DNA from: Bacteroidota bacterium
GTDB lineage: Bacteria; Bacteroidota; Bacteroidia; Sphingobacteriales; Sphingobacteriaceae
Length of the DNA stretch: 64,000 bases
Assembly (NCBI GenBank): GCA_018828585.1
Contig: JAHJVW010000034.1
Span: forward strand, 1-64,000
Direction: 5' to 3'
The position numbers were made by a program, and so were the translations under genes. Of the stretch, positions 50,567-60,321 are shown in pieces; the stretch's first letter is position 1, and the number at the start of each line of letters is the position of its first letter. The notes under the pieces are model-generated. The model had not been told where the DNA came from, made no database searches, and saw nothing but the letters and a program-made list of their open reading frames with translations.

Positions 50567-52018
50567 CTACCATTAGGACACAAATATAAAATATCTTTGA
50601 GAGATGGAACATATAAAACAAAAGCCAGATTTTGAAGGAATTTTAGGAGATAAGCGGCTGGAGCGTCGAGCAGAAATGATTTCATCCTCCTTACTGGTAA
50701 GCAGATCTTCTATTATACATTCAGCGACTAAAAGCGAAGCAGAGCAGAAAGGGTTTTATCGATTTTTGGGTAATGAGTCTGTTAAGGAATCTAGTTTGAT
50801 TAGTGAAATGACCCAAAGATGTTCCAAAAACGCAGTGGGGAGAGAGGTTTTGGTGATTCAGGACAGCAGTTCTATGGGTTTAAGTAAGAATGCTAAAAAC
50901 ATCAAACCAGCGAGTGGATTAGGTTTGGTAGGCAATAAATTAGGATTAGGTTTTCTTTCTCATGTAAGCTTGGTGCTGGATGCCAATAACGAAAGTATTC
51001 TTGGTTTTTGTGACCTTCAGTTATGGAATCGCACAAGTGACAAATCAAATAATACTACCAGAATTTATAAAACAGAACCAATAGAAGAGAAAGAATCATA
51101 TAAGTGGATTAAAGCAAGTAATAAAGCTAAGGAGAATTTAGCACAAGCCACCCATATTACTATTATTCAGGATAGAGAGGGAGATATTTATGAACAGTTC
51201 TGCTTAATCCCTGATCATCGTACCAGTTTGATTATTCGAAGCAGAGACAACCGAAGATTAGCCGATGGGTCTAAGCTATATTCAGTACTGAAAGAGGCTC
51301 CTGTTTTAGGAGAATATTTACTATCCCTACCAGCCGACCTTCGTAAGAATAAAAACAAAAGAGTTGTTGAGATGGAAGTAAGATACCAAAAAGTAAGTAT
51401 CAAAAAGCCCACTAAAGGTGTAAGTAAAGGAATTATAGAAGAAAAAGAATTATACGTAATAGAGGTAAAAGAAAAAAATAATGATACTAAAGATTGTATT
51501 TGCTGGAGATTGCTAACAGATCAAGTCACTTTAAGCTTAGAAGAAGCCTTAATGGTTGTTTACAGATATAAACAGCGATGGTATATTGAACAACTGTTTC
51601 GTTTACTAAAAAAGCAAGGTTTCCAAATAGAAGATAGCCCATTAGAAACCGGATGGGCAATTAGAAAACTATTTATATTAGTATTAAATACTGCATTAAG
51701 AGTGATGCAACTTTATCTAGCCTATGGAAAAGAGGACAGTCAAGAGATTAGTGAAGTGTTTGATCACCAAGAGATCCATTGTTTAACTGCTATTGAAAAA
51801 AATCATTTACCTAAAACCAATAAAACAAGTAATCCATACTCAAAAAATAAACTCTCTTGGGCTAGCTGGATTATTGCCAGATTAGGAGGTTGGAAAGGAA
51901 ATTGTAAATCACAACTAGCAGGACCCATAATCATAAAAAGAGGACTTGATAAATTTGAAAATATTTATCAGGGCTGGAAACTTGCCGCTTTTGAAACTTA
52001 GATGTGTCCTAATGGTAG
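50567..52018 (+). mobile_element. complete IS4-family insertion sequence (1452 bp)
   Basis: 16-bp perfect IRs CTACCATTAGGACACA / TGTGTCCTAATGGTAG flanked by 11-bp direct repeats GTTACGTTCAG (50556-50566 and 52019-52029). Confidence 0.95.
50604..52001 (+). CDS. IS4 family DDE transposase
   Basis: IQDSSSM (D), IQDREGD (D), YKQRWYIEQLFRLLK matching Y-(2)-R-(3)-E-(6)-K. Confidence 0.95.
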   Translation: MEHIKQKPDFEGILGDKRLERRAEMISSSLLVSRSSIIHSATKSEAEQKGFYRFLGNESVKESSLISEMTQRCSKNAVGREVLVIQDSSSMGLSKNAKNIKPASGLGLVGNKLGLGFLSHVSLVLDANNESILGFCDLQLWNRTSDKSNNTTRIYKTEPIEEKESYKWIKASNKAKENLAQATHITIIQDREGDIYEQFCLIPDHRTSLIIRSRDNRRLADGSKLYSVLKEAPVLGEYLLSLPADLRKNKNKRVVEMEVRYQKVSIKKPTKGVSKGIIEEKELYVIEVKEKNNDTKDCICWRLLTDQVTLSLEEALMVVYRYKQRWYIEQLFRLLKKQGFQIEDSPLETGWAIRKLFILVLNTALRVMQLYLAYGKEDSQEISEVFDHQEIHCLTAIEKNHLPKTNKTSNPYSKNKLSWASWIIARLGGWKGNCKSQLAGPIIIKRGLDKFENIYQGWKLAAFET

Positions 52019-52059
52019 GTTACGTTCAGACGGGCATTTCTATCTTTTACGCAAAAAAC

Positions 52060-52401
52060 CTACACCTTTTTCACAAACTCCGATTTTAAATTCATCGCAC
52101 CAAATCCATCAATTTTACAAGAGATATTATGATCGCCATCTGTCAAGCGAATGTTTTTAACTTTAGTTCCTGCTTTTAAAGGTTTAGGTGAACCTTTTAC
52201 AGGGAGATCTTTTATTACCATCACCGAATCGCCGTTAACCAATTCATTACCATTTGAGTCTAAAACTTTATCCGTTGCATCTGCTTCTACAGTTTCCTCC
52301 GATGGGACCCATTCATGAAAGCATTGAGAGCAAACCATATGGTCCTGGTCTTGGTAAGTAAATTCTGAATTGCACTTAGGGCAAACGCTATTATTGCTCA
52401 T
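52060..52401 (-). CDS. yjdM: zinc ribbon YjdM/PhnA family protein
   Basis: [25 protein letters not shown]...[39 protein letters not shown]. Confidence 0.92.
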   Translation of the reverse strand: MSNNSVCPKCNSEFTYQDQDHMVCSQCFHEWVPSEETVEADATDKVLDSNGNELVNGDSVMVIKDLPVKGSPKPLKAGTKVKNIRLTDGDHNISCKIDGFGAMNLKSEFVKKV

Positions 52402-52463
52402 TTTTTTTTATTTAAAACCAAAGGTACGTACTCTAGACAAAATCAATAGACTAAACTCAATTG

Positions 52464-54035
52464 TTAATAAGCATGTCTTAAAGCCATTCCATTTCTTGCT
52501 CCAGTATGTTTTCCATTCTCCACCGTTAAGCCCCCATTCACTAAAACATATTCAAAACCGGTGGAAAATGCATGGGGTTTCTCATAAGTGGCTTTATCAA
52601 TTACTGTTTCAGGATTAAAAATCACAATATCCGCTTTCATTCCTTCTTTAATTAAACCACGGTCTTTCAATTGAAATTTTTGAGCGGGTAATGAAGTCAT
52701 TCTTCTAATTGCTTCCTCTAAAGTTATTATATGCTCTTCTCTCACATACTTTCCTAATACTCGAGCATTGGTTCCATATCCTCTTGGATGAGGCATTCCT
52801 GCTCCAAATTCTCTGATTCCAGCATCGGAAGCAGGCATATTAAAAGGATATTTCATGATGTTTTTCAAATCATCATCTCCCATTCCATGAAAAACAGCAC
52901 TTGCTCCGCCATGCTCCGTGATACATAAAACCGTTTCTGCTTCAGCTTTAGCCTGATGTTTTCCTCCACGCATCAAATTAATTTCTTCGATGCTTTTACC
53001 ATTATAAGAAGTATCAGGAGTATAATAAGCAACTACCGCATAATCAAAATGCTTCAATTTCCTTCTTTTTAAACTAGCTAACATCTCTTCAATCGCTTTC
53101 TTTCTGATTTCAGGATTAGCTAACCTGGCATTGATGGAATCCTGCCCGTCTGCTAAAATATCATCAGGAACTAAAGTGCTGATGGAAGTGCTGCTCGCTG
53201 TATAGGGATATTGGTCGATAGTCACATCCATTCCTTCTAAACGGGCTTGTTTTACCATAGCCAAGGTTTGGACGCTTTCTCCCCAATTCTGTTGACCACC
53301 AATTTTAAAATGAGAAATTTCCACTGGTAAATTCGCTTCTTTCCCTATTGTTAAAGCCTCTGTGATGGCTTCTTTAACTTGATCAGATTCGCTGCGCATG
53401 TGTGTGGCGTAAACTCCATGATATTTGGAAGCAACTTTCGCCAAGGCCACAATCTCAGGTGTTTTGGTATAAGTCCCTGGAATGTAAATCAAGCCTGTTG
53501 ATAAGCCAACAGCACCATCCTTCATTCCCTGCGCTACAATCGCTTCCATTTTTTCTAACTCCTGTGCTAATGGGTCCCGATTTGCTTTTCCCATCACCAA
53601 TTTTCTCACATCATTATGCCCGATTAAAACGCCCACATTAATAGATAGTTTAACAGAATCAATGAAATCAAGATATTTTTTGATATTGGTTTGGGAAGAA
53701 CCGCAATTACCGGTAATTACCGAAGTCACTCCATCGTAAACAAAACTTTGTGCAGTTGGCGTTTTGGCTTCGTCTCCTTCAATGTGTGTATGAACGTCTA
53801 TAAAGCCTGGGGAAAGTATATTATTTTTTGCATCAATCACTTTGGTAGCGCTACCATTAATGAATGGGGCAATTTTTACAATCAAATTTCCTTTAACTGC
53901 TAGGTCAGATTTATACCAGCTGTTTCCTGTTCCATCTAAAATCCTAGCATTTTTTATTAATATATCGTATTGTTGAGCTTTTACAACAAAGGAAGATAAT
54001 ATCAAAAATAAAATTGTGAAATACTTCATGAACAC
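52464..54035 (-). CDS. N-acyl-D-amino-acid deacylase / D-aminoacylase family amidohydrolase, exported
   Basis: LSPGFIDVHTHIEGDE; SVITGNCGSS; GLSTGLIYIPGTY; THMRSESDQVKEAI. Confidence 0.92.
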   Translation of the reverse strand: MFMKYFTILFLILSSFVVKAQQYDILIKNARILDGTGNSWYKSDLAVKGNLIVKIAPFINGSATKVIDAKNNILSPGFIDVHTHIEGDEAKTPTAQSFVYDGVTSVITGNCGSSQTNIKKYLDFIDSVKLSINVGVLIGHNDVRKLVMGKANRDPLAQELEKMEAIVAQGMKDGAVGLSTGLIYIPGTYTKTPEIVALAKVASKYHGVYATHMRSESDQVKEAITEALTIGKEANLPVEISHFKIGGQQNWGESVQTLAMVKQARLEGMDVTIDQYPYTASSTSISTLVPDDILADGQDSINARLANPEIRKKAIEEMLASLKRRKLKHFDYAVVAYYTPDTSYNGKSIEEINLMRGGKHQAKAEAETVLCITEHGGASAVFHGMGDDDLKNIMKYPFNMPASDAGIREFGAGMPHPRGYGTNARVLGKYVREEHIITLEEAIRRMTSLPAQKFQLKDRGLIKEGMKADIVIFNPETVIDKATYEKPHAFSTGFEYVLVNGGLTVENGKHTGARNGMALRHAY

Positions 54036-54479
54036 AATCTACTAAAGAATCTGGGTTTCAAAACAAAAAAAGCAAAATCCTATATTAAACGATAGACAAA
54101 AATTAATAAATTTTTATATATCCCAAATTATATTCTATAAAGTGTATTAAAGTGTATTAAAATCAGAATTAATTTTAATCAATTAGTCCTGAGACTACAC
54201 TTATTCCCCATTTTAGAGCATAAATTCTATTTCTTTGTACTTTAAATTAAATAATTTAAAGAAATAATAAATTATTATCACTTTTTTTAAATGAGCTGAT
54301 TCTTAATTAATAACAGAGCTGCTACCCTATAGAGACCGTATTTTACTCAAAAAAAAAATACTATAGTTCTGCTTCGTATCTTAAAAATCAAAGTAAGCAC
54401 TCACTTTGTATATGTTATTCTATAAAGTCCAAAATTCCAACAATGGAATTAAAAGACCCATCACTTAACTTAATTCATC

Positions 54480-56735
54480 ATGAATAAAAAAACTACTTTG
54501 AATTTGAACATATTCAAAAACAAAGGCTACATCAAAACTCTCCAAACTATTGGAGCTTTATTATTATTTTTTGGAATTTTCATAACTGCTTGTAAAAAAG
54601 ATACCTTCACAGGAGAAGTTGTTGGACTTTGCCCTAAGGTTACGACAGATCCAATGGATAAAGCAGTAGACGTTGTATTAGATAAAACGGTTACACTTAC
54701 CTTTAATACCGCAATGAATGCAGCAACCATCAATAAGACTACATTCACAATTAAACAAAATGGTGTTTTGGTTGACGGTACAATTGCAGCAACTGCAAAT
54801 CCAGCTGTTTACACCTTCAAACCAACTGTTCCATTAAATCCTTATGTTCTTTACACTGGAACTGTAACAACTGGAGCAAGGGATACCTTACGTACAGCCT
54901 TACAGGCAGATTATGTTTGGACATTTACTTCTATTCCAAATATTTCATTAACTGCAAACCCGACGGCTGGTGGAATACCTAATGGTGCAGGAAATTTTGC
55001 GCAAGGTTCTACAACTACTGTTACCGCTACTGCGCTACCCACTTTCGTATTCACCAACTGGACAGAAAATGGAACCATTGTTTCTACTAGTACCAGCTAT
55101 ACTTTTAAAGTGAATGGGAATAGGGCTTTAGTAGCTAATTTTATTCCGATTCCAGTTGGTAACTCATCTGTTAATTTATCTTCTTCTCCTGCTGTTGGTG
55201 GAAATACAAGTGGCGCTGGAGCATACCCTACAGGTTCATCAGTAACAGTTACGGCCTCAGCAAATGCGGGTTATACCTTTACTAATTGGACAGACAATAA
55301 TGTGGTGGTATCTACAAGTTCTAATTATCAGTTTACGCTAACCGGAAATAGGACTTTGGTAGCTAATTTCAAATTAGTCCCTTCTTCTCAATTTGCTTTA
55401 ATTTTATCTTCAAGCCCAGCTGCAGGCGGAATGACGGCTGGAGAAGGAGCTTATAATGCTGGTACATCAGTAACTGCTAAAGCGACTGCTAATACCGGTT
55501 ATAATTTTACCAACTGGACAGAAAACGGAGTTGTTGTTTCAACCAGTGCTAACTATACATTTGCATTAAATGGCAATAGAACACTAGTTGCCAATTTTGC
55601 GATAAATGTGTACGCATTAAATGTTACAGCCGTAAATGGATCCGTGAGTAAATCTCCTAATCAGGCAAATTATAATTATGGCACCAATGTGATCTTAACG
55701 GCAACACCAAATGTGGGCTACACATTCTCTTCTTGGAGTGGGGATGCCTCTGGAAATGCCAATCCATTAACTGTAGCGATGAATAGTGATAAAAATATCA
55801 CTGCTAACTTTGTTGCAATACCCCCCAATAACTATACTTTAACGGTAACTGCTACTAATGGAACGGTTACTAAAAATCCAAATCAACCTACTTATAATAG
55901 CGGAACTTCGGTTCAATTAACCGCGACACCAAATGCGGGCTACACTTTCTCTTCTTGGAGTGGGGATGCCTCTGGAAATGCCAATCCATTAACTGTAGTA
56001 ATGAATAACAACAAAAACATTACTGCTAATTTCATATTAATCCCCCCAAGTACTGGTACAGGTCCAATACTTCCGAGTTTAGGTTTAGCTGGTAATTTTG
56101 CAGTACTTACCAAATCAGGAATATCCACTACGGGTATCACTTCTATTACAGGAGATATTGGCGTGAGTCCTGCCGCTGCTACAGCTATTACAGGCTTTGG
56201 ATTAATCATGGACACCAATGGACAAACGTCTCATACGCCGATAGTAACCGGAAAAGTTTATGCCGCTGATTATGCCGCTCCAACTCCTGCTTACCTAACA
56301 ACGGCCGTACTTAATATGGAAACCGCTTTTACATCATCTAACAATTTAACAGTCCCAGCGCCTGTTGTGAATTTAGGTGCCGGAAATTTAAGTGGACTAA
56401 CAATTCCTCCTGGATTGTACAAATTTAGTACTGGTGTTTTAATTACGAGTCCAGTTTATTTAAATGGTAACGCTAATGACACTTGGGTATTTACCATTGC
56501 ACAGGATTTAACTGCAAACAGTGGTGCTCAAATCATACTAGGCCCAAATGTTCAAGCAAAAAATATTTATTGGGTAGTTTCTGGTCAGGCGATATTAGGA
56601 ACAGGTGTAGATTTTAGTGGAATTATCTTAAGTAAAACACTCATCTCTTTAAATACTGGAGCTAAGGTTACTGGAAGATTACTTGCACAAACAGCAGTTA
56701 CCTTAAACGCTAGTACGGTTATACAACCCAAATAA
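54480..56735 (+). CDS. ice-binding-like (DUF3494) lipoprotein with Ig-like domain and five InlB-B-repeat-type units
   Basis: Lipobox FITAC; BIG_5-like segment; repeats ending GYTFTNW/GYTFSSWSGDASGNANPLTV...; C-terminal LGLAGNFAVLTKSGISTTGITSITGDIGVSPAA...WVFTIAQDLTANSGAQIIL typical of DUF3494. Confidence 0.88.
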   Translation: MNKKTTLNLNIFKNKGYIKTLQTIGALLLFFGIFITACKKDTFTGEVVGLCPKVTTDPMDKAVDVVLDKTVTLTFNTAMNAATINKTTFTIKQNGVLVDGTIAATANPAVYTFKPTVPLNPYVLYTGTVTTGARDTLRTALQADYVWTFTSIPNISLTANPTAGGIPNGAGNFAQGSTTTVTATALPTFVFTNWTENGTIVSTSTSYTFKVNGNRALVANFIPIPVGNSSVNLSSSPAVGGNTSGAGAYPTGSSVTVTASANAGYTFTNWTDNNVVVSTSSNYQFTLTGNRTLVANFKLVPSSQFALILSSSPAAGGMTAGEGAYNAGTSVTAKATANTGYNFTNWTENGVVVSTSANYTFALNGNRTLVANFAINVYALNVTAVNGSVSKSPNQANYNYGTNVILTATPNVGYTFSSWSGDASGNANPLTVAMNSDKNITANFVAIPPNNYTLTVTATNGTVTKNPNQPTYNSGTSVQLTATPNAGYTFSSWSGDASGNANPLTVVMNNNKNITANFILIPPSTGTGPILPSLGLAGNFAVLTKSGISTTGITSITGDIGVSPAAATAITGFGLIMDTNGQTSHTPIVTGKVYAADYAAPTPAYLTTAVLNMETAFTSSNNLTVPAPVVNLGAGNLSGLTIPPGLYKFSTGVLITSPVYLNGNANDTWVFTIAQDLTANSGAQIILGPNVQAKNIYWVVSGQAILGTGVDFSGIILSKTLISLNTGAKVTGRLLAQTAVTLNASTVIQPK
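55725..55998 (+). repeat. 52-bp perfect direct repeat (55725-55776 and 55947-55998)
   Basis: TTCTCTTCTTGGAGTGGGGATGCCTCTGGAAATGCCAATCCATTAACTGTAG twice, 222 bp (74 codons) apart, in frame. Confidence 0.9.
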
Positions 56736-56742
56736 TCATTCT

Positions 56743-56769
56743 AAATCACTAGCCAATGGCTAGTGATTT
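56743..56769. terminator. perfect hairpin between ice-binding and OmpA genes
   Basis: AAATCACTAGCCA-A-TGGCTAGTGATTT. Confidence 0.6.
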
Positions 56770-56808
56770 ATTCAATTGTTTAATACAATCATTTAAAAAA
56801 TAAAAATC

Positions 56809-58737
56809 ATGTCACCCATCAATAAAATACTAAAACCAGCTATCATCTGCATCATCATGATGACGGCCGCAGTAAATACAGTGAAGGCACAGAACTGGAT
56901 GTTCGGTTTATCCGGAGCTGGTAATTTGAATTACTTAACTGGTACTACCCAAAGATTAGACAACAGTTATTTTGTACCTACTGCTTTTCATAAAGGAACT
57001 AGCATCCGTCCGTTTGGTTCAATTTTACTAGAATACAATCCTCACAAAATTTTCGGAGGAATGCTGAACGTTGGTTACGACGGTCGTGGAGCAGATTTTG
57101 ATAATGTAATTGCTCCTTGTAACTGCCCAGCAACTTTAACAACTAACCTTTCTTATGTTACTGTTGAACCTAGCTTACGTATGAATTTAGGTAATGCTTC
57201 TAATTTGTTCTTTTTTCTAGGCCCAAGAGTTGCGTTTAATCTAGATAAAAATTACGATTATACACAATTAAAACAGGCAGATAGATCTGGAGACCTTAGT
57301 GCAGTTAAGAAAACCATATTCTCTGGCCAGGTTGGATTAGGTTATGATTACACGATTACCAATCCTGGTAGTCCTACAAAAGTTGTTCTTTCTCCATTTG
57401 TATCTTATCATCCTTATTTTGGACAAGACCCCAGAACAATTGAAAGTTTGTCAGTTACCACCGGTAGAGCTGGCGTAGCAATTAAATTTGGAAAAGGATC
57501 GAAAGTGGAACCTATAAAAGATAATAAAGTCATGGTTCCAACTCGCGAAGTAGACTTTAGCGTAAGAGCACCAAAAATGATCTCAACAGATCGTAAAGTC
57601 AGCGAAACCCTTCCCCTATTGAATTATGTGTTTTTTGACGAAGGATCTAATGCTATTCCTGATCGTTATGTTAAGCTGAGTAATACAGATGCTTCTAATT
57701 TCAAAGAAGCTCAATTACAAACCGAGCAAACAATCAGCACTAACGGAAGGTCATCCAGACAATTAAATGTTTACTATAACATCCTGAATATCATTGGGGA
57801 CCGTATGCGTTCTAATCCTGGTTCTTCGGTAGACTTAAGCGGTGCATCTACAAATGGGCAGGAAGAAGGAAAACTTTTTGCTGAAGAAATTAAACAATAT
57901 TTAGTTTCTATGTTTAACATCAATGACTCAAGAATTACTACTCAGGGAAGAATTAAACCTTTAATTCCTTCTGAGCAGCCAGGCGGCACCAAAGAACTTG
58001 TATTATTGAGACAAGGTGATAGAAGAGTAGATATTACCAGCTCTTCTCCTGAATTAGCCTTAGAGGTAGGAGGTAAAATGATGAAGCCAGTTATTATCCA
58101 ATCAAACATAGAAGATCCATTAGATAGTCACTTAATATTTAATGTAGATGGCGCTAGTGATTTATTAAAATCTTACACTATTGATTTGACTGATAACCAA
58201 GGTAAAATTCAACATTATGGACCTTATTATCATGATCAAGAAAGCGTTTCTGGGAATACCATCCTAGCGGGAAATAAAGAAGGTGATTATACAGTCACCA
58301 TGAATGGCATTAATAAAAACGGAACCTTGGTGAAAAAAGTAAAAACCGTTCATTTAGTACGCCAAGATGGAGTGATTGAAAAAGGTTATCGTTACAGCAT
58401 CCTATTTAATTTTGATAAAGCAGAGACGATTGCATCTTATGAAAAATTCCTTACTGATGAGGTAAGCTCTTTGATCACAGATGGATCTAACGTTATTATA
58501 CATGGACATACAGATATTATTGGTTCTGAAGAATATAACCATACCCTATCTCATAATAGAGCTTTAGAAACACAAAAAATCTTAGAACGGGCATTAAGCA
58601 ATGCTGGTAAAAAGAATGTGACTTTTGAAACCTACGGTTTTGGAGAAGAATTGGATAAGGCTCCTTTTGGAAACACTTTGCCTGAAGAGCGCTCTTACAA
58701 CAGAACTGTTATTATTGACATCAGTTCTTCAAAATAG
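56809..58737 (+). CDS. OmpA family outer membrane protein with N-terminal beta-barrel-like domain
   Basis: Signal peptide; C-terminal ILFNFDKAETIASYEKFLTDEVSSL...VIIHGHTDIIGSEEYNHTLSHNRALETQKIL. Confidence 0.9.
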   Translation: MSPINKILKPAIICIIMMTAAVNTVKAQNWMFGLSGAGNLNYLTGTTQRLDNSYFVPTAFHKGTSIRPFGSILLEYNPHKIFGGMLNVGYDGRGADFDNVIAPCNCPATLTTNLSYVTVEPSLRMNLGNASNLFFFLGPRVAFNLDKNYDYTQLKQADRSGDLSAVKKTIFSGQVGLGYDYTITNPGSPTKVVLSPFVSYHPYFGQDPRTIESLSVTTGRAGVAIKFGKGSKVEPIKDNKVMVPTREVDFSVRAPKMISTDRKVSETLPLLNYVFFDEGSNAIPDRYVKLSNTDASNFKEAQLQTEQTISTNGRSSRQLNVYYNILNIIGDRMRSNPGSSVDLSGASTNGQEEGKLFAEEIKQYLVSMFNINDSRITTQGRIKPLIPSEQPGGTKELVLLRQGDRRVDITSSSPELALEVGGKMMKPVIIQSNIEDPLDSHLIFNVDGASDLLKSYTIDLTDNQGKIQHYGPYYHDQESVSGNTILAGNKEGDYTVTMNGINKNGTLVKKVKTVHLVRQDGVIEKGYRYSILFNFDKAETIASYEKFLTDEVSSLITDGSNVIIHGHTDIIGSEEYNHTLSHNRALETQKILERALSNAGKKNVTFETYGFGEELDKAPFGNTLPEERSYNRTVIIDISSSK

Positions 58738-58758
58738 ACGTTTTATTTAATTAATTTT

Positions 58759-58792
58759 TAGAAAAAGAGGAGCTTAAATTCCTCTTTTTCTA
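58759..58792. terminator. bidirectional terminator
   Basis: TAGAAAAAGAGGA...TTCCTCTTTTTCTA between convergent genes. Confidence 0.75.
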
Positions 58793-58801
58793 TTTAAATT
58801 T

Positions 58802-59758
58802 TTAACTAAACGTAATTTTTAACTTTAACAAAACCTGTTTTGAAAAAGGAAAATTAGAGGGTGGTAAATCTAAAATTTCTGCAATTTCATCCCCTAATAA
58901 AAACCGCATAAATCCTACTATCTCTTTGTTACTTATTTCACTTTGATCATTTAACTGATAAAAGCAATTCAATAAAGACAAAGTCAACTTCTTCCCTGCT
59001 TCTGAAGTTTTAAACTGTCGCTTGGCTATAGTTCTATCTAAATCATGAGCCTCTTTACCATTTGCTGGCAATATTTCAGACTTGACTCCTAACATTGCAC
59101 CTACCCAACTCCAATATTTGATATAACTCATTTGTTCTTCATAGCTAATGGTAAATCCCATTTTTCTTAGCCCTCTAATTACTATTAATGAGAAAGACAA
59201 GTTAGTACCCGCCATATCTTCCTGATTTACTGGTAAGCCAAAGGCTGGGTTCCACTTGGTTTTCTTTAGATAATATCGAGCAGCAGCATGCATTACTCTT
59301 ACTTTAAAAAGTTGAACTTTCCCTTCACCTTTTAAATCCATTGTATTCAATTGCATCATGGCTTTTACAAATCCAGCTGTTTCCTCCAACCTAGTTTTAA
59401 TATCCTTATACATTCGTTCCGTTTGGTATAAAACTTCAGCACCCTCAGCAGCAGCGTAGCAATACGGAAGAGAAAGCAAACCTAGAAGTTGTAAAATGTA
59501 AATTTCCTTAGATTGAAAAAAGTGTATTGCTGTAGCCCTTGACTTTTCGTCAGGCAAAGGGATATTGATGATCTCTTTATCAAACCATTTGGCTTCAGGA
59601 ATAGATTTTAGAAACTGTGCCCAATCTGAATTTGATTTAAGTAATGCTAAAGCTTCATATAAAAGCTTCTTTTTAGTATCAAATTCAAAATAGTTATTTA
59701 CAAACTTGTCTGCTTTTTGATCTCCAATGTTTCTATAAGTATTTAGATCTAACTTCAT
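58802..59758 (-). CDS. oxygenase MpaB family protein (DUF2236-like)
   Basis: HFFQSKEIYILQLLGLLSLPYCYAAAEGAEVLYQTERM...KVRVMHAAARYYLKK...NQEDMAGTNLSFS. Confidence 0.8.
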   Translation of the reverse strand: MKLDLNTYRNIGDQKADKFVNNYFEFDTKKKLLYEALALLKSNSDWAQFLKSIPEAKWFDKEIINIPLPDEKSRATAIHFFQSKEIYILQLLGLLSLPYCYAAAEGAEVLYQTERMYKDIKTRLEETAGFVKAMMQLNTMDLKGEGKVQLFKVRVMHAAARYYLKKTKWNPAFGLPVNQEDMAGTNLSFSLIVIRGLRKMGFTISYEEQMSYIKYWSWVGAMLGVKSEILPANGKEAHDLDRTIAKRQFKTSEAGKKLTLSLLNCFYQLNDQSEISNKEIVGFMRFLLGDEIAEILDLPPSNFPFSKQVLLKLKITFS

Positions 59759-59826
59759 TAATCAAGAGAAAGAAAGAAACAAAAGAATTGTTTGCTAAAA
59801 TTTGAAGCAAAATATTTTTGACATAA

Positions 59827-59856
59827 AAAAACCCATAAGGGTTACTTACGGGTTTT
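59827..59856 (-). terminator. terminator downstream of histone H1-like gene
   Basis: AAAACCCATAAGGGTTACTTACGGGTTTT hairpin. Confidence 0.65.
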
Positions 59857-59875
59857 CTATAATGGATAATAAAAA

Positions 59876-60061
59876 TTATTTTCCAGCTTCTTTATTCTTC
59901 ATTTCTTGAACTTCAAGACGAATAGCTTGAGAAAGATTTTTCAAATCTTGCATTCCTTTTCTAACTCTTGTTCCAGCAGCGCTGTTACCTTTGTTATAAA
60001 ACTTGTCTGCATCGCCTTCTAATTCGGCTACTAATTTTTTTACTTCTTCGAATTTTTTCAT
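59876..60061 (-). CDS. histone H1-like (Hc1-type) small protein
   Basis: MKKFEEVKKLVAELEGDADKFYNKGNSAAGTRVRKGMQDLKNLSQAIRLEVQEMKNKEAGK. Confidence 0.85.
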   Translation of the reverse strand: MKKFEEVKKLVAELEGDADKFYNKGNSAAGTRVRKGMQDLKNLSQAIRLEVQEMKNKEAGK

Positions 60062-60271
60062 TTTAAATACTCCTTTTAGTTTTTATGGTTAGTAAATATT
60101 TTACTTATTTAGCTAATGTAGAATGTTTTTTCGTAATAAAAAATGATTTCAAATTTTAAAATAGCCTCTAAAAGCCTTTTTTTTCCACATTTTTAAAGCT
60201 TTAAACAATTTAAATTTCTTTAAAAAAATCTATTTATTTGAAAATCAGTAGATTATAGATTATTGCAAAAT

Positions 60272-60306
60272 AAAAACGCCTCTAAATGAATTTTAGAGGC
60301 GTTTTT
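60272..60306 (-). terminator. terminator downstream of alpha-oxoamine synthase gene
   Basis: AAAAACGCCTCTAAA-TGAA-TTTTAGAGGCGTTTTT. Confidence 0.8.
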
Positions 60307-60321
60307 AAACTCAATAAAGAA

